Positions 51,078 to 59,197 of a stretch of 64,000 bases of DNA are shown here, one piece after another. Where the stretch lies: the NCBI GenBank assembly GCA_964459305.1, contig CAYWNA010000006.1, positions 73,937 through 137,936 of the forward strand. Reading direction: 5' to 3'. Position 1 is the stretch's first letter, and each line of letters opens with the position of its first letter. The notes under the pieces were generated by a model. It worked only from the letters and a program-made list of their open reading frames with translations, did no database searches and was not told where the DNA came from. The stretch comes from CAYWNA01 sp964459305. GTDB lineage: Bacteria; Planctomycetota; Planctomycetia; Pirellulales; Pirellulaceae. Made by a program: the position numbers and the translations under genes.

Positions 51078-51536
51078 CTAATTCGCCGCGGAAAGCAAGC
51101 TCGTCAATGCATCCGCCTCGGTATCGAATATGTCCAAGAGTGGACTGAGTCGCGTGTTTTCAAGAGTCTCAGTCAAGGTGGGATGCGGGCTGCACAAGAC
51201 GAGCCTGCCGTTGACCTCCATCACTTCCTTCCACAGTGACACCAGGGTGGCAAGGAGCCTGCTCGGGACGAGCTTCACCTGGGACAAGTCGACAACAATA
51301 CACGGGGCAGTCCCAGTGTGCGCAAGCGATTTGTAGAGTCGCTCGGCGTCTGCGACCTCCGGCGTTCTGTCGGCCCGGACGTCGAGAATCACGATGTTGT
51401 CGACTGTCCGCTTGCTAAACCACAGCAAGCACCGACATTCCGGACAATGATTCGTAGACGGTTCGGCGAGCCATGCAACGTTGCATAGCGGACATCGCGG
51501 AGGCGAATCGTCCTGCTCTTCGGGTAGATCGCTCAT
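51078..51536 (-). CDS. STAS-domain (anti-anti-sigma-like) protein with N-terminal zinc ribbon
   Basis: 152 aa; ATG 51536 has a near-perfect Shine-Dalgarno (AAGGAGGT, 6 nt away). The N terminus holds two CxxC knuckles (CPLCNVAW and CPECRCLLW), a small zinc ribbon. Residues about 45-148 are a STAS domain (IVILDVRADRTPEVADAERL, CIVVDLSQVKLVPSRLLATL). The Ser in VPSRLL falls where anti-anti-sigma factors carry the phosphorylatable serine (DSSGL). The usual role is binding an anti-sigma kinase by partner switching, but no RsbW-like kinase is adjacent. The zinc-ribbon/STAS fusion is uncommon. Confidence 0.75.
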   Translation of the reverse strand: MSDLPEEQDDSPPRCPLCNVAWLAEPSTNHCPECRCLLWFSKRTVDNIVILDVRADRTPEVADAERLYKSLAHTGTAPCIVVDLSQVKLVPSRLLATLVSLWKEVMEVNGRLVLCSPHPTLTETLENTRLSPLLDIFDTEADALTSLLSAAN

Positions 51537-51989
51537 CCGGCTACCTCCTTCGAAATCGTATGTTCAGAGTCAAACACTGAAGATACCCGCGTGGACTCAT
51601 GTAATCAACAAATACGGGCACCCGAACGCGATCTTTGCCATCATCGCGGTACTGGCGGTCTCGTTGGCAACGGTTGCCACCCAGGGTGCGAGGTGCCTTG
51701 GCAATAATGGAAAGCCTGGGCGCTGGTGAACTCCCGATGGTGTCTGCCGAGATTCGAGCCGCTTCGCTGCGTCAATTGGTGTTACCGATGGAGGATGCTG
51801 CGTTTCGCTGCGTCAGTGGGGGCGACCTCCGCGCCTTACGAACATTCGTTTGGCAGACTTGCTCCCATATAGAACAAGTGTTCATATAAGACTCGCTGAC
51901 CAGCATATGTTTGGCGACTCCGGCCTATTCTTCTTTGGCCGTTCGGGAGGGACATACCAACATTCACTCTGGGAGACGCTGTAGACGAG
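51537..51989. other. 453-bp intergenic region of decayed sequence
   Basis: Nothing convincing is encoded. A short open stretch (GHPNAIFAIIAVLAVSLATV, about 51618-51680) resembles a hydrophobic segment near 49290 (RPNAVIAIIAAFAEI). The near-duplicate CGCTTCGCTGCGTCA / CGTTTCGCTGCGTCA occurs about 37 bp apart, just before the 19-mer repeat at 51816-51834. This looks like the residue of one or more mobile or repeated sequences. Confidence 0.45.
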
Positions 51990-52823
51990 TCAATGCCCGG
52001 GGGGTTCGGCGGACACGTTCGTTTCCGCGCCTGTCGGTGAGACGACGAGTTCGGAGCGAGCATCCCAGAGTCTTACTGTCGAGTCCGCGCTGGACGATGC
52101 AAGCTGATGGCCGTCTGGATTGAATGTCACGCCGGTGACCGTCGCTTTGTGTCCGGATAAAGTCAATGTTTCCAGGCCCGTCGCAACATCCCAAATCTTG
52201 ATCGTCTGATCCTCACTCCCAGAGGCTAGTCGCCGACCGTCCGGACTGAACGCAACACTCGTGATCAGTCTTTCGTGAGCCGGAATAGAGAGGAGTTCTT
52301 CCCCCGTCGCCGCCTCCCAGACCTTAACTGTCCCGGCCCCAGCCGAACAGACATGCTTTCCGTCCGGGCTGAAGGCGACGCTAGTGGCCGCACCAGGGAA
52401 GCTGACGCGGAGCTTGCCCGTTCGGGGTTCCCAGACCATGACCTCCCGACCAGCAGACGCAACGAGCTTTCCGTCGGGGCTGAATGCCATTGCCCAACTA
52501 CCCTCGGGTTGTCCGCGAAAACAGACAAGCTCCGTATGGCAGAGGCGCTTAAGATAATGCCATTCCCAGCCTCGTACTCTCGTTGGGCATTCGTCCAGTA
52601 TTTCTTCCGCGCGGGCCACGTGATTGGCCAGCCATTCCCGCTGTGCCAAAGCAATACGATACACGTAAAGATAAGCCTCTACCTTTGCGAGCGAGGCGCT
52701 TTCCGCGATGGCCTTCTCTGTGCCGGGCTCGGCGCCGGGCAGTGCCTCCACGGCGATCATGATGCCAAAGGATGCAGCTACTACTACTAAGTGTGCCGTG
52801 GCACAGGAGGTGAACCGGCGCAT
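51990..52823 (-). CDS. Exported WD40-repeat protein
   Basis: 277 aa; ATG 52823 with AAGGAAAA upstream. Signal-like N terminus LVVVAASFGIMIAVEALPGA. A helical segment typical of planctomycete WD40 proteins follows (YRIALAQREWLANHVARAEE, LDECPTRVRGWEWHYLKRLC). About four to five WD40 blades come next (WAMAFSPDGKLVASAGREV, SVAFSPDGRRLASGSEDQTI, VTFNPDGHQLASSSADSTVR), ending in an irregular tail (SPTGAETNVSAEPPGH). Closed propellers need six to seven blades, so the protein is probably truncated at its C terminus or pairs with another propeller; the decayed DNA directly downstream supports truncation. Confidence 0.7.
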   Translation of the reverse strand: MRRFTSCATAHLVVVAASFGIMIAVEALPGAEPGTEKAIAESASLAKVEAYLYVYRIALAQREWLANHVARAEEILDECPTRVRGWEWHYLKRLCHTELVCFRGQPEGSWAMAFSPDGKLVASAGREVMVWEPRTGKLRVSFPGAATSVAFSPDGKHVCSAGAGTVKVWEAATGEELLSIPAHERLITSVAFSPDGRRLASGSEDQTIKIWDVATGLETLTLSGHKATVTGVTFNPDGHQLASSSADSTVRLWDARSELVVSPTGAETNVSAEPPGH

Positions 52824-53010
52824 CGACGGTTTTCCTTAAAGTGCTTGGGTGGCACACACCTCGGGCACACCTCGGCGGGGGCGACCTGCTGACGCCCTTC
52901 ACGGTCCATTTTTGCAAATCTTGATGCGTCAGGTTAGACTGACGAGGCGGATTGACAAGAATCTCCGCCACTTTGCCGTCCTGAATGCCTGTCAATCTAC
53001 GGAGCCGGAA

Positions 53011-54276
53011 ATGGGCCTTTTTCAACGAAAACGATTTGTCTGGTACGAACCGTGGTTCTTTCAGCAGCGAATCAGAACGACGAAGTCCTGGTTTTTGTTT
53101 TCCCTGTTGCTACTCGCGGTGGCAGGTGCCGTCGGCGCAACCCTCTTCTTCTCGGCGCCGGCAGGCAAACCGATCAATCTGTTCGAAGTCATTGGCTTGA
53201 GCATCGGATTGGCGGCGGCGGTTTGGTGGGTTTTGGACGGCACCGAGTCGCGGCGACAGGCAATCCTGTTCGAGGGTTCGATCGTGGTGGGCGGAGACAT
53301 GGGCAAATACTCCTTTCCAACCACATACAAATTGTCTGATATTCCCGGTGCAGCGATCGTAATGCCTGAAGAATCGAAATGGCCGGAGCCCGCCTTGTTT
53401 TTTCACTACGGAGGCGAAGAACAAGCGATTGGGATTGAATCGAAAGCCAGCCTGACGCGATTGGCTCAGGCGATTCATGACGCCGGAGTTCCCGTTCGAT
53501 TGGACGGTTGGCAGCCGAATCAGGAAAGCGAGTTTGAAAAGGCTTTTTCCTGGCAGGCCGATCCGGAACACGTTGTGGCAAAGGCGCAGATAGAAACATT
53601 GCCGCCAGGCACCCCCAGCATGATGACGGTTGGCGGAATTCTCGTGGCGATCATTCGTCAGTGTTGGGCGATCATGCTGTGGTTGTTGATCACAGGCTTT
53701 GCCGTTTACTACGGCTATCAAAACTGGGGGGACCTGGGGCTTGTTCGTTTGGTACTTTTGTTCGTTATTCCCTTGGGTGCCATGTTTATCGCGGGCCAGT
53801 TCACCGAACGATTTGCCAGCGCATCGACATCACGGGGATTAACTCGCATGGCAAGAGATCAAATTCGAAAACGACACGGGCTCCAGGTGAATCCGGACGC
53901 AAACGACATGATTCCTGTTGAGATCTTCGTTCGCGACCAGTTCGGGAAAACGGTTCAGAAGATGCATGAGATGGGATTCCTGCAAGCGGATCATCCTGGC
54001 CGGCGAATGCTGTTCGAAGGAAAGAAGGAACGATGGTGTATTCCTTCACAGTCGATCCAGTCGTTGGCGATTGAAGAGGTTCAGGCCGGAACGCCCGGAC
54101 AATCAGCAACCGGAGCCTTGAACTATTACGTCGTGGTCAGCTTTGCCGCAGACGAAGACCAGGAATTCGGGTTTCGCTATGCCGAACGCGACTTTGGCAA
54201 GTTCGACGATATCAAACGCGCCGAGGGGGGAATTCGCCTCTACGAAGCGTTTGAGTCGTTACTTTCGCTTGGTTGA
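53011..54276 (+). CDS. Membrane protein of unknown function with two pairs of transmembrane helices
   Basis: 421 aa from ATG 53011 with GGAG at 53001-53004; the frame is open further upstream to 52849 but without protein-like sequence. Helices: WFLFSLLLLAVAGAVGATLF and LFEVIGLSIGLAAAVWWVLD in the first 80 residues, then AIMLWLLITGFAVYYGYQ and LVRLVLLFVIPLGAMFIAGQ near 220-265. The soluble segments (GSIVVGGDMGKYSFPTTYKL; ERWCIPSQSIQSLAIEEVQ) resemble PH-like membrane-associated domains. No family is firmly recognised. It is divergent from the WD40 gene. Confidence 0.65.
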   Translation: MGLFQRKRFVWYEPWFFQQRIRTTKSWFLFSLLLLAVAGAVGATLFFSAPAGKPINLFEVIGLSIGLAAAVWWVLDGTESRRQAILFEGSIVVGGDMGKYSFPTTYKLSDIPGAAIVMPEESKWPEPALFFHYGGEEQAIGIESKASLTRLAQAIHDAGVPVRLDGWQPNQESEFEKAFSWQADPEHVVAKAQIETLPPGTPSMMTVGGILVAIIRQCWAIMLWLLITGFAVYYGYQNWGDLGLVRLVLLFVIPLGAMFIAGQFTERFASASTSRGLTRMARDQIRKRHGLQVNPDANDMIPVEIFVRDQFGKTVQKMHEMGFLQADHPGRRMLFEGKKERWCIPSQSIQSLAIEEVQAGTPGQSATGALNYYVVVSFAADEDQEFGFRYAERDFGKFDDIKRAEGGIRLYEAFESLLSLG

Positions 54277-54369
54277 TCCCACGGAGAACTTGGCCACGGC
54301 GTGTTCAACACCGACCGCGGAGTGTTCGGGACACCGCGTAACGGCGGCTCCCAGCCGTCGCGACGACAT

Positions 54370-55377
54370 CTACAGCTTGATCTTGCACTGGGGCAGGTGC
54401 TTCTGCAACGCTTCGACTGCTTCGTCGGAGACTTGCCGTTCGGTCAAGTCCAATACCCGCAGGTTCTGCATCGAGTGCAGATGGGGCAGGTCGTCGTCGA
54501 TCGTGGCGTAAGGGAGCCGCAGTTCGGTCAAGTGCTCCAGCCGGGCGACGGTGGGCAGGCAGGCACCGCTCAGCCGACGGTTGTTGCCTAAATCCAGCTT
54601 CGCCAGCGCCGGGAATTCCAGCAGGTGCTTGATGCCCTCGTCGGAAACAAGACTCAGCCGCAAGTCGAGTTCTTCCAGATGAGGCAATGCCGCCAGCTCC
54701 TTCAATCCTTCGTCGGAGACCCCCGTGTTGTGAAGCGACAGGATCCGGAGGTTGTTCAGCTTGGCGACGTGCTGCATGCCGTCGTCGCTGACGTCCGCGT
54801 TGCGCAGAATCAGCAGACCGATTCCGGCATCGTTCTGCACCGCGCGCAAGCCGGCGGGGGTCGCAAGGTCCAGGCCGCGCCAGGTGCCGTGCAGATAATC
54901 CGCCACGTCGAGAAATTCGCTCAGATGAAACGTGCCGCCGAACGTCAACTTTTCCAGTTGCGGCAACCTCTGGAGATGCTCTAAGCCGGCGTCGGAAACG
55001 CGACAGAGCTCCAGCGACATGCGCCGCACATACGGCAAGTGCTTCAGTTCTGGCAGCTTTCCATCCAGGTTCGTTAGCGGTCGCCGCTGGCCAGGCTGGA
55101 AGGTCAGAGCAACCACCTGACTGCCCTCCCACTCTGCAGTCACCACGTCGCCGATCCGCTCCAGCGCCAGCCGTTGGCGTCGTCGTCGTTCATACGGAAT
55201 GGCAACCAACACCAGGAAGATCCCGAACAGAACGAAGACCACCAGCAGCCCTCGGAGGCCGAAGCGTGGTCGCAGGATGCGCGTAATTCGACCGCGGGCG
55301 TGCTGGCCTTGCGGTCCGGTAGCGCGCGCGGATTCGTCCGGCAGGGGATGCAGTTCGTCGCCTGTTACTTCAGCCAT
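54370..55377 (-). CDS. Leucine-rich-repeat protein with N-terminal membrane anchor
   Basis: 335 aa from ATG 55377 (GGAGAAG 9 nt upstream); the frame continues upstream to 55578 over the neighbouring gene. A cytoplasmic Pro/Arg-rich stretch, then one transmembrane helix (LRGLLVVFVLFGIFLVLVAI) near residue 45. The extracytoplasmic part has LRRs of the planctomycete/internalin-like type with the recurring SDxGLxxL phrase (CRVSDAGLEHLQRLPQLEKL, GVSDEGLKELAALPHLEELD, LVSDEGIKHLLEFPALAKLD). It is a probable protein-interaction protein at the cell surface. It lies 31 bp downstream of the 171-aa exported protein gene, likely the same operon. Confidence 0.82.
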   Translation of the reverse strand: MAEVTGDELHPLPDESARATGPQGQHARGRITRILRPRFGLRGLLVVFVLFGIFLVLVAIPYERRRRQRLALERIGDVVTAEWEGSQVVALTFQPGQRRPLTNLDGKLPELKHLPYVRRMSLELCRVSDAGLEHLQRLPQLEKLTFGGTFHLSEFLDVADYLHGTWRGLDLATPAGLRAVQNDAGIGLLILRNADVSDDGMQHVAKLNNLRILSLHNTGVSDEGLKELAALPHLEELDLRLSLVSDEGIKHLLEFPALAKLDLGNNRRLSGACLPTVARLEHLTELRLPYATIDDDLPHLHSMQNLRVLDLTERQVSDEAVEALQKHLPQCKIKL

Positions 55378-55408
55378 ATTCACAGCTTCTCCGTTCACCA
55401 CGTCAGGC

Positions 55409-55924
55409 CTATTTCGGTGCCGGAGTGGACGGATCAGCGGCCGCATTCCCAAACTCAATTTCAGCCACGCCATTTTCGTCGACGCCAAGAATGCGGCCAG
55501 TTGGTATTTTGTCCGAACTGTAAAGTTGTGGACGATGCTGATAGTCAGCGTCTTGAAGTTTCTTGACAATAATCTCACCCAACTCGTGATGGAGTATTGC
55601 GGCAGTAGCCAAATCCATCTGCGCTGTAAGAGCGGTGAAATTACGATCTGGATCGTAGAGACGCAGCATCACACGTGAATCAGGAAGATTGTTCCCCTGA
55701 ACGTCAGTTCCCGACCAGCTCGTTTCGACGCTCCATTTAAACCGCGATGGGACTGCAACCACTCCGGAGCCTTCGACGCGAAGTGCATTCGTGTAGAAGT
55801 TGTACGAATTGCGCCGGGGTGAGTCAGAGTCTTTGTTTCCCGACGGCGAAGCTGCGTAGGCGACTGTGAGAATGCCACACAATGCCATTGCAGCAACGAG
55901 GGTGGTCTTGCGAAAGCGATTCAT
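55409..55924 (-). CDS. Small exported protein of unknown function
   Basis: 171 aa; ATG 55924 with GGAGG 7 nt upstream. Signal peptide TTLVAAMALCGILTVAYAAS. The mature part is a single globular domain (ALRVEGSGVVAVPSRFKWSV, then LPDSRVMLRLYDPDRNFTAL and AAILHHELGEIIVKKLQDAD) with no recognised family. The opening residues of the mature protein are Ser/Asn/Arg-rich. It is likely co-transcribed with the LRR membrane protein and could be its periplasmic partner. Confidence 0.6.
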   Translation of the reverse strand: MNRFRKTTLVAAMALCGILTVAYAASPSGNKDSDSPRRNSYNFYTNALRVEGSGVVAVPSRFKWSVETSWSGTDVQGNNLPDSRVMLRLYDPDRNFTALTAQMDLATAAILHHELGEIIVKKLQDADYQHRPQLYSSDKIPTGRILGVDENGVAEIEFGNAAADPSTPAPK

Positions 55925-56051
55925 TCTATGCCTCCGTTCACAGGGCGAGTTTGCTTGCCAAACAACTTGTGTTTATACAGTCGGATTTGCATGGTACTTC
56001 GGCGCATTGTACCATCCACGCATTACTGACAACGCTTGGAGGGTCAAATTC

Positions 56052-56486
56052 GTGCCGAGAATCCCAGCCGACATTCGCATCAGCCTAAAGAAGCAGGGCG
56101 GGCAGACACACCGCATCGAACTGATCCGCCAACCTGTAGGCCGAAGGTATTGGGTACGCCGCGACGGGAAGTATTCGAGCAACGTGCCCAGCGATTCAAC
56201 GGTTTCCGGGACCTTTTGTGCCCATTTTCGCAGTGCCTTCTGGAGTCTCTCGTCGCTGCGTCGGCCAATCGGCGTTGCCTCGGAATTGTGGAACCGGCAG
56301 ACTCAAGGCCGTTTTGGAAGCACAACGCCGGCTGTACTCGATGGAGGCCCCTATCCGTGCGGCGGATTGCAGTACTGGCATCTGGCGTCTGGCTCGCCGT
56401 GTTCGGATCGATCGTTCTGTTCACGTCCTTTTGGCGAGTTGGATACCTTCGCCCTCACGCCCATTGGGGCCTTCTCAGCTTGGTAG
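56052..56486 (+). CDS. Putative small protein with GTG start; C-terminal half doubtful
   Basis: GTG 56052 is preceded by GGAGGG 8 nt upstream. The first ~60 residues (MPRIPADIRISLKKQGGQTH then RIELIRQPVGRRYWVRRDGK, YSSNVPSDSTV) are a plausible basic small protein. The last ~80 residues are Ser/Pro/Cys-rich and unlike a folded domain; they overlap a better-supported frame beginning at 56357. The gene may have lost its original 3' end. Confidence 0.4.
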   Translation: MPRIPADIRISLKKQGGQTHRIELIRQPVGRRYWVRRDGKYSSNVPSDSTVSGTFCAHFRSAFWSLSSLRRPIGVASELWNRQTQGRFGSTTPAVLDGGPYPCGGLQYWHLASGSPCSDRSFCSRPFGELDTFALTPIGAFSAW

Positions 56487-56659
56487 CTGAATTCGCGCCG
56501 ATGGCATGGCTTGCGGCTTCGACGTTACGACGTAGCGTGCGCGGTCCGTCCCGTCTACGAGCGATTGGTTGGCTGCTGGTCGGCGCGACGCCGTCGGTCT
56601 GGACGGCTAGCCGAAGGCGTCGGCGAATACGCACCCAGCCGCCTTCGGCTTGCCGTTAA
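56357..56659 (+). CDS. Small membrane protein whose C terminus runs into a palindrome
   Basis: 100 aa; GTG 56357 with GGAGG at 56343-56347. Hydrophobic helices IAVLASGVWLAVFGSIVLFT, LLSLVAEFAPMAWLAAS and AIGWLLVGATPSVWTAS indicate a three-helix membrane protein. After the third helix the sequence abruptly becomes SRRRRRIRTQPPSACR, which is the translation of an inverted repeat (about 56604-56655). This suggests that the original C terminus was displaced by the element. Function unknown. Confidence 0.45.
   Translation: MRRIAVLASGVWLAVFGSIVLFTSFWRVGYLRPHAHWGLLSLVAEFAPMAWLAASTLRRSVRGPSRLRAIGWLLVGATPSVWTASRRRRRIRTQPPSACR
56604..56655. repeat. Palindromic element, family E (CGGCWAGCCGAAGGCG)
   Basis: AGCCGAAGGCG at 56609-56619 pairs exactly with CGCCTTCGGCT at 56640-56650. 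Pairing extends to about 16 bp with one mismatch (CGGCT against CGGCA outside). It forms the 3' end of the small membrane-protein frame, which stops at 56657-56659. Confidence 0.65.
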
Positions 56660-56896
56660 ACGAATACCGCTGAAGTAGTTGTGAGCGGGTGCTTACGCCC
56701 GACGACTGGAGTGATTTGACAACCGCCCTAGCACGAAATACTCAAATGGGTTCTACTGTTGGCGAGTTGTGAGTGAGTTACCTGAACATAAACGCGATAC
56801 GATTGCGAATGTGATGGCGTTTGCTTGCTCGCGTGGTGTGTGCGTAGGGGGCGCGTCACGCCAAATGGATGCCCGGCCCGCTGAAAGGATGCTGCT

Positions 56897-58912
56897 TTGG
56901 CCAAAGGACGAGAAGCTCGCGATCGGAAGAAGCAAAAGAGACTGGACCGTCGACGCCGTCTTGACAAGAAGCAGAAGCGCAATTCAACGCCGCTTGCCAG
57001 ACAGGTTACTCCCAAGCTGGCCGATAAGGTCGACAAGGTCTACGACCTAATTGGCGATCACAGGTTTGCTGAAGCCGAGCAACTGCTCGATCGCTTGGAC
57101 AATCGGTACGACAGGTACCCGGCCGTCGTCGAGGCGCAGCTTTACCTGTACCAAACAACCGAAAACCACGAACGCTGTTGCCAGGCAGCCGACCGACTAG
57201 CGAAGCTGACACCCCGCGACCCTGATGCTCGATTGATGTACGCTCAGGAGTCGATGTTTTGCGGGCGGATCGGCATCGCACTTGCCAGCTATAGGCTCTT
57301 TCTCCAGCGCTGGCCTGATCATGCGAACGCCCAGAAAGCAAAGAACGCAATTGAGTTGATCGAGCCGGAGTATGAAGCCAAAATCCAAGGCATGGGCTTT
57401 GGTGATGCGGGCCTTGAACTGTTGGTCATGCATGAAGAAGCGCTGGCGTGCATCCAGAGCGGCCAATTCGAGGACACGGCCAAGAAATGTTTGGAGTTGC
57501 TGAAGCGCGCTCCGGATTGCATTCCGGCAAGGAACAATCTCGCGCTCGCTTACTTCCAGTCCGGCAACGTCGAGAAGGCGGTCCATGTGTCCCAGGAGAC
57601 ATGCCGTCTCGCCCCTGATAACCGCTTTGCCGAAGCAATGTTGGGCAAACTCCGGTTCCTGAGCGGGAAAGAAGACGAAGCGAACGCGATCGCCGATCGA
57701 ATCGTCGTCAATCCACCGGCGGAACAGGACCCGTTGGCCGCTGCAATCGAATTGCTGAGCTTTCTCGGCCGCCACGAAAATATCGTGGTATTGTCCGAAG
57801 CAGCGCTAGACTGTGGAATCGCGGACCCTCGATGCCACGCGATGTTGTCGCATTATTTGGCGGTGGCACAATTTCGGCTCGGCGATGAAGAAGCGGCTCG
57901 ATCTTCGTGGAAGAAGTGCTTGAAGGCAATGCCGACGCACCCTGATGCTTGCGAGAACCTCGATGATTTGGATTCGGGCCAGGGCCACGCTCCTTGGCCT
58001 GAATCGATCGGCAAGTGGATTCCGCAGGCCGTTTTCGACAACATGTTCGACACCAGCGGTGACGTTGGCAAGACGGAATATCTCGATCTCACGAACGAAT
58101 GCCCAGCCGTTGCCGCGCTCATTCCCGCGCTGCTGGATCGCGGTGATCCGCTGGGACGGAAGATGGCGATGGAGATGGCTGCTGCTGACGGATCGCCCGC
58201 CATGCTTGATGCCCTACAACACTTCGCATTGGGCTCGCGCGGGCCGGATAAGATGCGGCACGAGGCCCTCAACATTCTCTGCAGGAGAGGGCGAGTGGAC
58301 TCTGGACCCCATCGCTTTTACAGCCGCGGCAAATGGACCGAGATCAAGTTATTCATGGCGGAGATTAGCTGGGAGGCGACAAAATGCGCCACGCCGTGGG
58401 TGCAGGAGTTAGTCGAGACTGGCACGGAGGCATTGAACAACGGCAATTTTACGCTGGCCGAAGAGTCGTTTAATCGGATTCTCGACAAGGAGCCGGACAA
58501 CTGCAGTGCTGCGTATAACTTGTGTGTCGTTTGGCTGGAACGCGACGGCGAGGCGGGTCGACGGCGGGCCCAGGCCCGCATGGAAGAAATCCACGATCAG
58601 TTCCCGGATTACCTTTTCGCTCCGATCTCTCTGGCGCAGTTTGCTGCGATAGACGGCGACCTGGATCGAGCTAGTGACTTGCTTGAGCCAATTTTCGACG
58701 CAAAGAAGCTTCACGCTACCGAAGCGATCGCTCTGTTTACAGCACAGGTTCAAATCGCGATCAAACGCCGCGCGTTTGACTCGGCCGAGCAGTCGTTCGC
58801 ATTATTGGTTCAAATCGCCGGTGAGGACGATCCCAAAGTTGCCAGACTTCGTCGCCTCATCGACAACGCGTCCGGCAGACGCGGGGTCCGTCGATTGCTG
58901 TCGTGGGTTTAA
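56897..58912 (+). CDS. TPR-repeat protein (cytoplasmic), TTG start
   Basis: 671 aa. TTG 56897 has AAAGGA 8 nt upstream and the following codons give a natural basic N terminus (AKGREARDRKKQKRLDRRRR), so a rare TTG start is likely. About ten TPR-like helical pairs follow: FAEAEQLLDRLDNRYDRYPA, PDCIPARNNLALAYFQSGNV, FTLAEESFNRILDKEPDNCS and LFAPISLAQFAAIDGDLDRA. A non-TPR insert in the middle (SIGKWIPQAVFDNMFDTSGD) is typical of SEC-C/TPR planctomycete proteins, but no SEC-C motif is present at the C terminus (RRGVRRLLSWV). Likely a scaffold; partners unknown. Confidence 0.78.
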   Translation: MAKGREARDRKKQKRLDRRRRLDKKQKRNSTPLARQVTPKLADKVDKVYDLIGDHRFAEAEQLLDRLDNRYDRYPAVVEAQLYLYQTTENHERCCQAADRLAKLTPRDPDARLMYAQESMFCGRIGIALASYRLFLQRWPDHANAQKAKNAIELIEPEYEAKIQGMGFGDAGLELLVMHEEALACIQSGQFEDTAKKCLELLKRAPDCIPARNNLALAYFQSGNVEKAVHVSQETCRLAPDNRFAEAMLGKLRFLSGKEDEANAIADRIVVNPPAEQDPLAAAIELLSFLGRHENIVVLSEAALDCGIADPRCHAMLSHYLAVAQFRLGDEEAARSSWKKCLKAMPTHPDACENLDDLDSGQGHAPWPESIGKWIPQAVFDNMFDTSGDVGKTEYLDLTNECPAVAALIPALLDRGDPLGRKMAMEMAAADGSPAMLDALQHFALGSRGPDKMRHEALNILCRRGRVDSGPHRFYSRGKWTEIKLFMAEISWEATKCATPWVQELVETGTEALNNGNFTLAEESFNRILDKEPDNCSAAYNLCVVWLERDGEAGRRRAQARMEEIHDQFPDYLFAPISLAQFAAIDGDLDRASDLLEPIFDAKKLHATEAIALFTAQVQIAIKRRAFDSAEQSFALLVQIAGEDDPKVARLRRLIDNASGRRGVRRLLSWV

Positions 58913-58936
58913 GAGTTCTCCAATCCATCGAAACGG

Positions 58937-59140
58937 ATGATCGAGCGCGACAGAGCTTACGCGTTGCGGATACAACGTCACTACGACGAAATCCGGGCAG
59001 AAATCGGGCGGGCAGAGGAGAAGTGGGATCGGCGGCACGCCACCAAGCACGAAGAGCATAAGAGTTCGTTTCGTCCGCTCACCAAGGGTGATCGAAAGGC
59101 CCGAAAGCGGCGTTTGGCTCGCGCTCGCAAGCGGCGATGA
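58937..59140 (+). CDS. Small basic protein
   Basis: 67 aa; ATG 58937, 24 bp after the TPR gene. The sequence is charged and helical (MIERDRAYALRIQRHYDEIR, then AEIGRAEEKWDRRHATKHEE) with a very basic tail (GDRKARKRRLARARKRR) that could bind nucleic acid. There is no strong ribosome site, so translation may depend on coupling to the upstream gene. No family recognised. Confidence 0.5.
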   Translation: MIERDRAYALRIQRHYDEIRAEIGRAEEKWDRRHATKHEEHKSSFRPLTKGDRKARKRRLARARKRR

Positions 59141-59197
59141 TGCGTTTCCGTTGTAGTCTGCTAGCCGGGACCCGCTTTCGGCCGTGAGGATCAGAAG

